From Verrucomicrobia bacterium SCGC AAA164-M04 (lineage in GTDB: Bacteria > Verrucomicrobiota > Verrucomicrobiae > Verrucomicrobiales > Akkermansiaceae): a DNA stretch of 9,346 nucleotides. How positions within the stretch are numbered: the first letter of the stretch is position 1; each line of letters opens with the position of its first letter. Below are positions 1 through 6,534 of this stretch, in pieces. The stretch covers positions 1 through 9,346 of the forward strand of contig KB912167.1 in NCBI GenBank assembly GCA_000383735.1. The letters are read 5' to 3'. Position numbers and translations under genes: made by a program. Below the pieces are notes generated by a model that searched no databases, was not told where the DNA came from, and saw only the letters and a program-made list of their open reading frames with translations.

Positions 1-1137
1 GATCCTTTCTTGCCGGACTCTCTTGAAGTAATTGGAATCGATATCGCTTCCGTGCAGGGATCAGCTAAGTTGGACAACGGGGAGTGGGAATGGCAGAATG
101 CTTCGGCAAAAATCCGGCCTGGTTCGACGAAGGATGTTTACGATGTAACGCTCGTTGGCGGCGAAATCTCGACTCCTATTTCACTTGCAGAAAAGATGAC
201 GCTGCGCGCGGCCAAGGGTAGGTATTCAGGCAATCGCTTTTACTTGCTGGAATCTGAATTTGAGGTGCTGGAAAATGGTTTGATGATCGCGGAAGGGGAT
301 TTCGGCATCGAAGACGGGACTTGGCAAATCCGGGGCGAAGTGACTGGTTCTCGGGTTCAAGAGGTTATCGCTGAGGATTGGAAACGGCGTTTCATGGGGC
401 CACTTGATTTTTCCTTCGAAGTGACAGGCAAGCCAGACACTGACTCTAGATTGACCGGTCACCTCAGAATCAGGGATGGGATGCTCACGGCTCTTCCGTT
501 GCTTGATAAAATTTCAGCGTACGCTAATACTTCTCGTTTTCGTCGCCTGTCTTTAAATGAAGCAAGTCTAGACTTTGAAAAGATCGGGGAACATATCAAG
601 TTAAACAACCTCGTTTTGTCCAGTGAAGGGTTAGTTCGTGTCGAGGGCGTGATGGAGATTGAAGGGAACGAAATTAGTAAGGGCGATTTACGCATTGGTA
701 TTACACCCGGGACTTTGGCTCATATTCCAGGTGCTGAGACTAAGGTTTTTCAGCGTGGTGATTTGGGTCTTTTGTGGACTCCGCTTAAAGTCAGCGGCAC
801 GCTCGACGCTCCTCAGGAAGATCTGAGTGACCGATTGGTTGCTGCGGCCAAGGAGAGGATGTTTGAGATGCTTCCTGGTATTGGAGAGTATGCGCTCAAG
901 TTTACAGGAAAGCCGATTGGTGAGTCTACCAAGATGCTCCTTAAAGAGAAAGGGGTGATTCTTGGTGTGGCTGAATTAGCTCTGGGAAAAGCTTCCGATT
1001 TATTTAATCCAAGGGGTAGCGGTAATCCGGAAAAAGTGAAGGGGGAAGAGGCGGGTGCAATCGAAAAGGGGACCGAAGCAATCAAAAAGGGAGTCGGGAC
1101 TATTTTTGATATTTTTGGACGACCAATTTCAAAGTGA
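1..1137 (+). CDS. AsmA-like envelope protein, C-terminal part (5' end outside window)
   Basis: The reading frame is open from base 1 to a TGA at 1135-1137. The first possible start (TTG at 10) has no ribosome site and lies mid-domain, so I read this as a gene cut by the window edge, with about 378 residues visible. The protein alternates beta-strand-like segments with phrases such as LTGHLRIRDGML, LDFEKIGEHIKLNNLVL and LVRVEGVMEIEG. That pattern of an 'inner' function built from basis strands is typical of the AsmA-like C-terminal domain found in envelope proteins of the AsmA/TamB/YhdP group, which are linked to lipid transport or outer-membrane homeostasis. The last 100 residues turn helical and Lys/Gly/Glu-rich (PEKVKGEEAGAIEKGTEAIK). 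The missing N-terminus should carry a membrane anchor. The SRPBCC gene starts 18 bp downstream, probably in the same transcript. The family call is fairly sure; the exact role is unknown. Confidence 0.65.
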   Translation, partial: DPFLPDSLEVIGIDIASVQGSAKLDNGEWEWQNASAKIRPGSTKDVYDVTLVGGEISTPISLAEKMTLRAAKGRYSGNRFYLLESEFEVLENGLMIAEGDFGIEDGTWQIRGEVTGSRVQEVIAEDWKRRFMGPLDFSFEVTGKPDTDSRLTGHLRIRDGMLTALPLLDKISAYANTSRFRRLSLNEASLDFEKIGEHIKLNNLVLSSEGLVRVEGVMEIEGNEISKGDLRIGITPGTLAHIPGAETKVFQRGDLGLLWTPLKVSGTLDAPQEDLSDRLVAAAKERMFEMLPGIGEYALKFTGKPIGESTKMLLKEKGVILGVAELALGKASDLFNPRGSGNPEKVKGEEAGAIEKGTEAIKKGVGTIFDIFGRPISK

Positions 1138-1155
1138 GGTTAGTTTGTTTTAACG

Positions 1156-1620
1156 ATGAAGGTTCACTCGCTCTCGCAAGAACAAACGATTCCGGTTTCT
1201 ATAGATCAGGCTTGGGAGTTTTTTTCAAGCCCCCGAAATCTTGAGGCAATGACTCCTCCCAAAATGGGATTTAGAATTGTTTCGCTTCCTTCTGAGGTTC
1301 TTTATGAGGGCGAAATTATTGAGTATTCAGTAAAGGTCTTACCTGGGATTTGGATTCCGTGGGTTTCGGAGATCAAAGCTCTAAAAGTGGGTGAAAGCTT
1401 TGTTGATGACCAGATCTCTGGTCCATTCAAATTTTGGCACCATCGGCATTCCTTTGAAGAAACGAGCGGGGGAACAAGAGTGAAGGATCTCATTCATTAC
1501 TCGCTGGGTTTCAGTATTTTTGGTGAAGTTGCTCGGGCTCTGGTGGTTAAGAATCAGTTGGCGAGGATGTTTGAACATCGCCGATTAGTCCTCGAGGAGA
1601 AGTTTGGGAAGGTCACTTAG
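1156..1620 (+). CDS. SRPBCC (START/Bet v1-like) family protein
   Basis: This 154-residue protein has the usual length and opening of small SRPBCC proteins. It begins with a beta strand (SLSQEQTIPVS), then a helix with the AWEFFSSPRNLEAMTPP signature, where aromatic residues precede N-L-x-x-(M/I)-T-P-P. Central strands (IIEYSVKVLPGIWIPWVSEI) follow, then F-x-H-x-H-x-F (FWHHRHSF), and finally a long C-terminal helix (LARMFEHRRLVLEEKFG). The fold forms a hydrophobic ligand pocket. Members with this TPP signature are often annotated as ligand-binding or 'cell division inhibitor' relatives, but their ligands are unknown. No signal peptide is present, so it is probably cytoplasmic. It follows the AsmA-like gene by 18 bp. 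Its last 8 bases overlap the end of the convergent peroxidase gene. The start has no Shine-Dalgarno sequence; a GAGG at 1135-1138 is too far upstream. Confidence 0.75.
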   Translation: MKVHSLSQEQTIPVSIDQAWEFFSSPRNLEAMTPPKMGFRIVSLPSEVLYEGEIIEYSVKVLPGIWIPWVSEIKALKVGESFVDDQISGPFKFWHHRHSFEETSGGTRVKDLIHYSLGFSIFGEVARALVVKNQLARMFEHRRLVLEEKFGKVT

Positions 1621-2647
1621 CAGCCTCGATAAACTGGGGATCGGTCAGAGTTTGTAAGAAGGCAAGGAGCGCTTTTTTTTCTGCAGCTTTTAATTTGAGC
1701 CCCTGTTTCTTGAGCGCAGGATCAAGAGTGGGTGTTTGATGAAGTGCAGTATTATAGTGTTCGATCACCTCCGTGAGGTTCTTGAATCGGCCATCATGCA
1801 TGTAGGGTGAAGTGATGGCGATATTGCGGAGGCTTGGTGTTGAAAAAAGAAATTTGTCTTTTTCCTTACCGGTAACTCGGTATCTCCCAAGATCATTCAA
1901 ATCTGGGGCTGGCCTCAAACCATTGTTACGAAGGGTGAAGTCACTGAAATGTGGGCCACTATGGCATTCGGAACATCCTGCTCCACCACTTTCATGGGAG
2001 GTGAAAAATAGCCTGCGGCCCTCGTTTTCAAGGGGGTCTAGCTTCACCTTTTTTTCGAGAGATTGGTCGAACTTTGAGTCCCCACTTACGATTGTGAGGA
2101 GGTAGTTTTCTAGCGCTAGCGAGAGCATCTCGCTGGTGATTTCGCCGGGGCCGTAGGCTTTCTTAAAATCCTCTCGGTAGGATTTGCGCCGATTGAGCCT
2201 GTAAAGGACTTGGTTTAGGTTAGCAGCCATTTCGAGGTGGTCCTGGATCGGTTGAAGGACTTGGTCCCGGACTGTCCTAGCGCGGCCGTCCCAAAAAAAG
2301 TGATTTTTCCAAGCGAGGTTGAAGATGGGCGGAGAATTTCGTTTCCCGAGGCGACCTTCGAACCCGCGGGATAAATCGACGTCATCACTAAAAGCAAACT
2401 CCTCGACGTGGCATGCCGCGCACGAAACAGTGCCATCAATCGAAAGAATGGTGTCGTGGAAAAGCTTTTCTCCCAATGAAATCCTCTCTTTCGTTAGCTT
2501 GTTGTCTGTTGGAAGAGTGGGTTTTCCGAACTCTTTAGGGAAAATCAGCTGGACCAAGGGAGATTCTTGAGACTGCTCTCTTTCCGCTCTTAAAAGAGAA
2601 AATCCGATCAACAATGTGACGGTCGCTGCAACAAACCCTCGAGTCAT
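1613..2647 (-). CDS. Secreted di-heme cytochrome c peroxidase (MauG/CcpA family)
   Basis: The 344-residue protein has a signal peptide (hydrophobic residues about 5-19, then Ala21) and two c-type heme sites, CAACH at 76-80 and CSECH at 225-229. Other family hallmarks are WDGRA at 119-123, the stretch from Q129 (QVLQPIQDHLEM), and SPYMHDGRF at 280-288. Met283 matches the conserved Met ligand of bacterial di-heme peroxidases. Such enzymes act in the periplasm. They reduce hydrogen peroxide with electrons from small c-type cytochromes, or in MauG-like members oxidise a protein or small molecule. The length is normal and both hemes are intact. It is divergent from the beta-propeller gene (150 bp apart), so the two may share regulation. 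It is convergent with the SRPBCC gene, overlapping by 8 bp with no terminator between. The exact substrate cannot be read from the sequence. Confidence 0.9.
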   Translation of the reverse strand: MTRGFVAATVTLLIGFSLLRAEREQSQESPLVQLIFPKEFGKPTLPTDNKLTKERISLGEKLFHDTILSIDGTVSCAACHVEEFAFSDDVDLSRGFEGRLGKRNSPPIFNLAWKNHFFWDGRARTVRDQVLQPIQDHLEMAANLNQVLYRLNRRKSYREDFKKAYGPGEITSEMLSLALENYLLTIVSGDSKFDQSLEKKVKLDPLENEGRRLFFTSHESGGAGCSECHSGPHFSDFTLRNNGLRPAPDLNDLGRYRVTGKEKDKFLFSTPSLRNIAITSPYMHDGRFKNLTEVIEHYNTALHQTPTLDPALKKQGLKLKAAEKKALLAFLQTLTDPQFIEAAK

Positions 2648-2772
2648 AAGTAAGGAATAGCACAGGCGGACGAGATTGAATGAAAAAAATCAAGCAAGGT
2701 GGAGCAAAGCGTGATTTTCCGTGGGGATTCATTCACCTCTTTAATACTGAGATTTTTTTCTTTTCGACTTAG

Positions 2773-2790
2773 GGATGTTAGACAACATCC
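2773..2790. promoter_or_regulatory. Perfect hairpin or operator-like palindrome just upstream of the propeller gene
   Basis: GGATGTT, AGAC and AACATCC form a perfect 7-bp inverted repeat with a 4-base loop. It ends 7 bases before the ATG at 2798, in the 150-bp divergent region between the peroxidase and propeller genes. As RNA it would form a stable stem covering the region where a ribosome must load. As DNA it could be a dimeric regulator site. There is no T-run, so it is not a terminator. The structure is seen directly; a regulatory role is inferred. Confidence 0.35.
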
Positions 2791-2797
2791 TGCAACC

Positions 2798-3817
2798 ATG
2801 AAGCAGCCAATCGCTATACTTTCGTCTCTGATTCTTACATCAGCTCTCTATGCCCATGAAGGTCACAATCATGGTGAAGGGGTGGGAGCCGTTATCACGA
2901 CCGCAATTGTGACAGGTTCCGAAGGTCATAAGTATGTGACGGTTCCGGGATGGGGCGTTCCTGAAAATGGAGAGAATATAGGCTCCTTGCATGGTGATCT
3001 TGCCGTTGATCAATCCGGAAGCGTTTATGCTGCTACAAACGGTGAGCCAGGAATCGCGGTCTTTAATTGTTTTGGAAATTTCACCAAATCGCTTAAGGGG
3101 GGGCTTGCCGGGATGCACTCGTTGACTGCAGTAACGGAAGGCGATCAACAATTTATTTGGGGGGCACAGGTCCGAAAAAATCGCGCTGTTAAATTTGATT
3201 TAGAAGGGAACATCGTGGCAATTTTGCCCAATGAGAAGACGGGGGAACTTGAAGGTGGAATGGGCGGCTTAACGGAGCTTTTAGTTGGGCCGGATGGGCA
3301 CATTTATTTTTTCATGGGTTATGGATCCAAAAAGATTCACAAACTGAAGTCCGACGGTGCTCTCGTGAAAACTTATGGGGGAAAAGGAACTGGTAAGGAT
3401 CAATTTACGTCGTGCCATGGAGCGGGAATCGATCTCCGTTATGACGAGCCTCGCATTCTTGTTTGCGATCGGGATGGACGACGCATGATCCACTTGACAA
3501 TGGATCTGACATGGATCGGAATTTATGGTGAAACTCCGATGCGGCGGCCAGCTGACGTTGACGTTCGTGGGGATTATGCGGCTGTTGCCGAGATTGAAGG
3601 CCGTGTTATTTTGATGGATAAAGCCGGCAAAGTGGTTTCGGCCCTTTTAGATAATCCAGATAAGAAGCAGTGGGCCACGAACGGTGTCCCGGCTGAAGAA
3701 CTTCACGATAATGCTTTTTCGGCACCCCACGGGATTAAGTGGGGACCAGCAGGTCAAATTTATGTGACCGAATATTCAAAAGTTGGCCGCTTGGTTGCTC
3801 TCTTTCCTAAAAAGTAA
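2798..3817 (+). CDS. Secreted NHL-type beta-propeller protein with His-rich mature N-terminus
   Basis: I start the gene at the ATG at 2798 because a clear signal peptide begins there (MKQPIAILSSLILTSALYA). The frame is open upstream to 2699, but that extension reads as non-protein sequence. Cleavage after Ala19 would leave a mature protein starting HEGHNHGEG, with His20, His23 and His25. The rest is repeated propeller blades of about 45-50 residues, with phrases such as GDLAVDQSGSVYAATN, LLVGPDGHIYFF, RILVCDRDGRRMIHL and APHGIKWGPAGQIYVTE. These fit a six-bladed NHL propeller, the fold also used by peptidyl-alpha-hydroxyglycine alpha-amidating lyase. His107, His207 and His311 sit about 100 residues apart, one per two blades. 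The total is 339 residues. It is first of three closely spaced genes; the hydrolase starts 15 bp downstream. Function is unknown: a periplasmic metal-binding or lyase role is possible but inferred. Confidence 0.8.
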   Translation: MKQPIAILSSLILTSALYAHEGHNHGEGVGAVITTAIVTGSEGHKYVTVPGWGVPENGENIGSLHGDLAVDQSGSVYAATNGEPGIAVFNCFGNFTKSLKGGLAGMHSLTAVTEGDQQFIWGAQVRKNRAVKFDLEGNIVAILPNEKTGELEGGMGGLTELLVGPDGHIYFFMGYGSKKIHKLKSDGALVKTYGGKGTGKDQFTSCHGAGIDLRYDEPRILVCDRDGRRMIHLTMDLTWIGIYGETPMRRPADVDVRGDYAAVAEIEGRVILMDKAGKVVSALLDNPDKKQWATNGVPAEELHDNAFSAPHGIKWGPAGQIYVTEYSKVGRLVALFPKK

Positions 3818-3832
3818 TCTTTCTCTGAAATT

Positions 3833-4669
3833 ATGATCGAACTTGAAGATTTTTTTGAAGACGTCATTGGTAAAACCATTAGAGGTACGGGAATGGCCGA
3901 TGGCGTTTTGTCATTTCTTACGAATGTCGAGCCAGATGCCATCGCCAAATTGAAGAATGGGGAGTTCGACGAAGTGGCGGTTCGCGCAATCGCTCCAGCG
4001 CTTGGGCTCGATGCCGATTGCTTGGTGGAGCTCGCAAATCGGGATTGGAGGCCGGAGTCGGTTGATCTTGAGGGACTTCGGCAGTCTAATACTGTTTTTG
4101 ATCCAGACCCGGACGATATGATGACTGTAAATTCGTATCTCATCTGGGATCCCCAGACGAAAGAGGCGGCTCTTTTTGATACGGGTGCCGATGCTAGTCT
4201 TGCCCTTGATATGGTGAAAAATCTAGGTGTTGATCTTAAGACTCTCTTCATCACTCATTCTCACATTGATCATATTATTGATCGCGAAAAGGTTATTGAA
4301 GCACACCCTGAAATTCGTGTTTTGGTGAATGCTAAGGAACCTATTGCTGGTGCCGAACGATTTGCGGCTGGTGAAACTTTTTCGATTGGAACGCTTCGGG
4401 TTACGACCCGTTTAACCTGGGGGCATTCGCCAGCAGGAACCACTTATGTGATCAACGGTCTCAGCCGCCCTGTAGCCATCGTGGGGGATGCTCTTTTTGC
4501 TCAGTCGATGGGCGGCGGGGTGATTTCCTTCAAGGATGCTCTTGCGACGAATCGTTCAGAGATTTTCACTCTCGAAGACCATACTGTGGTCTGTCCCGGG
4601 CATGGGCCTATGACCTCGGTAGGAGAGGAGAAAGCGCACAATCCATTTTTTCCTGAATTCAAATCATAA
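3833..4669 (+). CDS. HTH-metallo-beta-lactamase fusion hydrolase
   Basis: The 278-residue protein has two parts. Residues about 5-70 are a helical domain (DGVLSFLTNVEPDAIAKLKN, then VRAIAPALGLDADCLVELA) that looks like a degenerate XRE/Cro-type helix-turn-helix. Residues about 95-275 are a metallo-beta-lactamase fold with all zinc-binding signatures: H142-x-H144-x-D146-H147 (THSHIDHI), His198 (WGHSPAGTTY), Asp219 (VGDALF) and His257 (PGHGP). This set is typical of glyoxalase-II-like hydrolases with a di-metal site. No signal peptide is present, so it should be cytoplasmic. It lies 15 bp after the propeller gene and 22 bp before the dehydrogenase gene, likely one operon. The N-terminal domain may bind DNA, or may just be a dimerisation or substrate-lid module. 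The substrate is unknown. Confidence 0.85.
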   Translation: MIELEDFFEDVIGKTIRGTGMADGVLSFLTNVEPDAIAKLKNGEFDEVAVRAIAPALGLDADCLVELANRDWRPESVDLEGLRQSNTVFDPDPDDMMTVNSYLIWDPQTKEAALFDTGADASLALDMVKNLGVDLKTLFITHSHIDHIIDREKVIEAHPEIRVLVNAKEPIAGAERFAAGETFSIGTLRVTTRLTWGHSPAGTTYVINGLSRPVAIVGDALFAQSMGGGVISFKDALATNRSEIFTLEDHTVVCPGHGPMTSVGEEKAHNPFFPEFKS

Positions 4670-4691
4670 TAACCAAAATCACTAAAATACC

Positions 4692-5583
4692 ATGAGCAAA
4701 GTAGCATTCGTCGGCGTAGGCCGAATGGGGGCCAATATGGCACGTCACCTTCAACTCGATTGTGGACACGATATCACCGCGGTCTTTGATGTTAATAAGA
4801 CAGCTTCAGCCGAGATCGCAGCCGAACTTGGAGCCAAAGATTGTGGAGCCTTGTCAGAAGTCACCGAAGCAGCAGAGATAATCTTTACCGTGGTCACCAA
4901 CGATGACGCGATGCGGGCTATCTTCTTGCAAGATGGAGACAATCTTTTTTCTGGGGCGTCGGGTAAGACTTTCATCAACTGCGCTACTCTTTCACCTGGA
5001 ATTCATAAAGAAGTTTACGAAGCTGGAAAAGAAGTTGAAGCGCATGTTCTGGAAGGGGCGATGGCATCATCGATTTCTCAAGCCCGCGAGGGAAAATTAT
5101 TCTTAATGATTGGGGGGGGATCAGGAAGTTTTCGCCCAGCACAAGGAGCTTCTTGATCAACTCTCCGTAAACCTTCGCCTCTGCGGTCCAATCGGTAAAG
5201 CTGCCGAGGTGAAGGCGCTCGTTAATATGGTTATGAATATTAACACTGCGGCTCTAGCCGAGGGCTTGGGTCTTGCCGATGCAATGGGTCTTGATCTTCA
5301 GATGGTGTGTGATATTTTCGCTCAAACGGGGGCCAATAGCCGGGTTCTCGAGACTGATTCTGAGGATATGATTGATCGTGATCATGAATGTTGGTTCTCA
5401 GCGGAACACGCCGCTAAGGATTCTGGGATTGCAGCTGCCTTAGCAGAAGGGGTCGGGATTAGCCTGCCTGTCAATGATGCCACTAGGGCTCAATATGACA
5501 AAATGGTGGGAGTTGGACTTGGCGAACTTGATAAATCGGGAATCGCCGAGCTGACTTTCAAGGGCCGTAGGCCATCAGCATAA
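4692..5583 (+). pseudogene. 3-hydroxyisobutyrate dehydrogenase-family NAD(P)-dependent oxidoreductase, frameshifted
   Basis: The first frame (4692-5156) gives a Rossmann fold with G8-x-G10-x-x-G13 (VGVGRMG) and breaks after KLFLMIGG. The second frame resumes at once with GDQEVFAQHKELLDQLS and runs to a TAA at 5581-5583. The two join if one G is removed from the G8 run at 5112-5119, giving 296 residues, the normal family length. The C-terminal helical domain includes GPIGKAAEVKALVNMVMN, whose Lys174 matches the catalytic Lys of beta-hydroxyacid dehydrogenases. The usual D-A-P-V-S-G-G substrate loop is replaced by EGAMASS at 121-127, so the substrate is probably not 3-hydroxyisobutyrate itself. 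It is third in the operon, 22 bp after the hydrolase, and is followed by a strong terminator. The break could be a sequencing error in a homopolymer, a switchable tract or a real mutation. Both halves are otherwise well preserved, which favours an error or a recent change. Confidence 0.85.
5112..5119 (+). repeat. G8 homopolymer at the dehydrogenase frameshift
   Basis: Eight consecutive G bases follow ATGATT. Seven would keep the dehydrogenase in frame (M-I-G-G-D-Q-E-V); eight give M-I-G-G-G-S-G-S and a stop at 5154-5156. Long G runs are prone both to sequencing miscounts and to replication slippage. A G7 run at 3098-3104 in the propeller gene is in frame. Confidence 0.9.
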
Positions 5584-5600
5584 ATTGCGCATTTTAGGAT

Positions 5601-5636
5601 AGAAGCGGTGGGTTTTTGCCCACCGCTTCTTTTTTT
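5601..5636 (+). terminator. Intrinsic terminator of the propeller-hydrolase-dehydrogenase operon
   Basis: A perfect 12-bp stem (AGAAGCGGTGGG at 5601-5612 with CCCACCGCTTCT at 5619-5630) encloses a 6-base loop and runs into seven T residues (5630-5636). It lies 17 bp after the dehydrogenase stop. This is one of the clearest signals in the window and closes the 2798-5583 transcription unit. Confidence 0.93.
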
Positions 5637-5691
5637 GGCCTTATTTTGTCTTAAATGCTCAATATTTCCTCAATTTTCTAAACTTCGTGGT

Positions 5692-5721
5692 TTGACAGGT
5701 TGAGGCGTAATTTTGTTAACT
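5692..5721 (+). promoter_or_regulatory. Possible sigma70-type promoter for the proline-rich gene
   Basis: TTGACA at 5692-5697 is a perfect -35 box. After an 18-base spacer comes TTAACT at 5716-5721, a weak -10 box (3 of 6 consensus bases). Transcription would start near 5728, leaving about 55 bases of leader before the ATG at 5782. It follows directly after the terminator at 5601-5636, so a new promoter is needed here. The rest of the 198-base gap (5584-5781) is AT-rich with nothing else I can identify. Confidence 0.4.
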
Positions 5722-5781
5722 CTTTAACAGCACTGGCAAACACCACGCGATTATTCAATTCATAGACACCACGATCTAATT

Positions 5782-6336
5782 ATGGCCGAAGAAAACGAAA
5801 ACACACAGCCGCCCGCATCCGATGATCAAACTTCATCAGTGCCCGTAAAGAAAGAGACTGTCCGCGCGACGCTCAAGGCAGATCCGCCGGCTCCGAGTGC
5901 ACCAGCGCCTCCGGCTCCAGCGCCAACAATTCCATTAAAGTCTGCGCCAGCACCTTCTGGTGCTCCGACTCCACCACCTGCTCCAAGCGCAGGTGGTGCA
6001 CCCGCACCGGCTCCTACCATCCCTCTGAAAACTGCACCTGGTCCGGCAACTGTTCCACTTAAAACCTCTCCAGCTCCAGGAGCAGCCGCAGGCGCCCCCA
6101 CGACGGCGCTTCCTCAGGCTACTGTCCAACTTCAGAGCACTCAGCAGCTCGGAAAGCCGACTGCTCCGACAATGTCAACTATCGGGACAATCGCGATGGA
6201 CGACGATGAAGAGGAGGAAAGCGACACCATACCAATGGTGATGTCTATTTTGGCTTTTGTTCTTAGCCTTGCCGTTTTGGCTCTCACCATCATGATGTGG
6301 ACCCACGAGAAGACCTTCGGGCAACTTTTTGATTAA
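5782..6336 (+). CDS. Pro/Ala-rich low-complexity protein with C-terminal membrane anchor
   Basis: The 184-residue protein has three zones. Residues 1-34 are polar and charged (MAEENENTQPPASDD...). Residues 35-120 are mostly Pro, Ala, Gly and Thr and carry a repeated T-[IV]-P-L-K motif at 49-53 (TIPLK), 79-83 (TIPLK) and 90-94 (TVPLK), with a decayed copy TVQLQ at 114-118. Residues 140-148 are acidic (DDDEEEESD). A single membrane helix follows at about 152-173 (MVMSILAFVLSLAVLALTIMMW), with an 11-residue tail. There is no signal peptide, so it is probably tail-anchored with the disordered part in the cytoplasm. Similar proline-rich anchored hypotheticals occur in Verrucomicrobiota, as I recall, with no known function. 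The T-x-P repeats could be binding or phosphorylation sites, but that is speculation. A promoter may lie at 5692-5721. Confidence 0.8.
   Translation: MAEENENTQPPASDDQTSSVPVKKETVRATLKADPPAPSAPAPPAPAPTIPLKSAPAPSGAPTPPPAPSAGGAPAPAPTIPLKTAPGPATVPLKTSPAPGAAAGAPTTALPQATVQLQSTQQLGKPTAPTMSTIGTIAMDDDEEEESDTIPMVMSILAFVLSLAVLALTIMMWTHEKTFGQLFD
5926..6135 (+). repeat. Degenerate T-[IV]-P-L-K coding repeats
   Basis: Four copies of a five-residue motif begin at codons 49, 79, 90 and 114 of the proline-rich gene (TIPLK, TIPLK, TVPLK, TVQLQ), with spacings of 30, 11 and 24 residues and A/P-rich linkers. The irregular spacing and differing codons point to selection on the peptide motif rather than recent DNA slippage. 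Confidence 0.55.
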
Positions 6337-6366
6337 GGTTTAAATTTGATCAATTACATTAAAATT

Positions 6367-6447
6367 ATGGCTCTTCCTATTATCATTTTCATCATCGCCG
6401 TTGGCGTCGCTGCTCTCAACTTCCTTACCTTGGGAGTTGGTGGGTAA
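6367..6447 (+). CDS. Putative 26-residue membrane micropeptide
   Basis: A short frame encodes MALPIIIFIIAVGVAALNFLTLGVGG and ends at TAA 6445-6447. Nearly all of it is one hydrophobic helix with no charged residue. An alternative TTG start at 6346 adds INYIKI and a Lys, which would help insertion. It begins 30 bp after the stop of the proline-rich gene, which ends in its own membrane helix, and precedes the terminator at 6506-6534, so the two are probably cotranscribed. No Shine-Dalgarno sequence is seen. The match of frame, hydrophobicity and position suggests a real gene, but so short a frame could be chance. Confidence 0.45.
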   Translation: MALPIIIFIIAVGVAALNFLTLGVGG

Positions 6448-6505
6448 TCGCTGATCACGGAATCGTAAAGATCTCGGTGACGACATCATATGTCGAAAAA
6501 TCCTC

Positions 6506-6534
6506 AAAGGGTGGCTCTTGACGCCACCCTTTTT
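6506..6534 (+). terminator. Intrinsic terminator after the proline-rich/micropeptide unit
   Basis: AAAGGGTGGC (6506-6515) pairs perfectly with GCCACCCTTT (6523-6532) around a 7-base loop, followed by T residues to 6534. It lies only 17 bases before the trxA start codon, so trxA needs its own promoter, readthrough, or use of this hairpin as a leader element. Confidence 0.85.

Noticed and set aside
2699..2797. Extended N-terminus of the propeller protein from a start at 2699
   Set aside because: The ATG at 2798 begins a textbook signal peptide. The upstream extension is not protein-like and covers the likely promoter and hairpin.
3760..4254. 164-residue minus-strand frame opposite the hydrolase gene
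   Set aside because: It is Ser/Arg-rich with no recognisable domain and lies antisense to a gene with intact catalytic motifs; a shadow frame.
5826..6101. Minus-strand Gly/Ala-rich frame opposite the proline-rich gene
   Set aside because: It is the expected mirror of a Pro/Ala-rich GC-biased coding region, with no independent start signal or motif.
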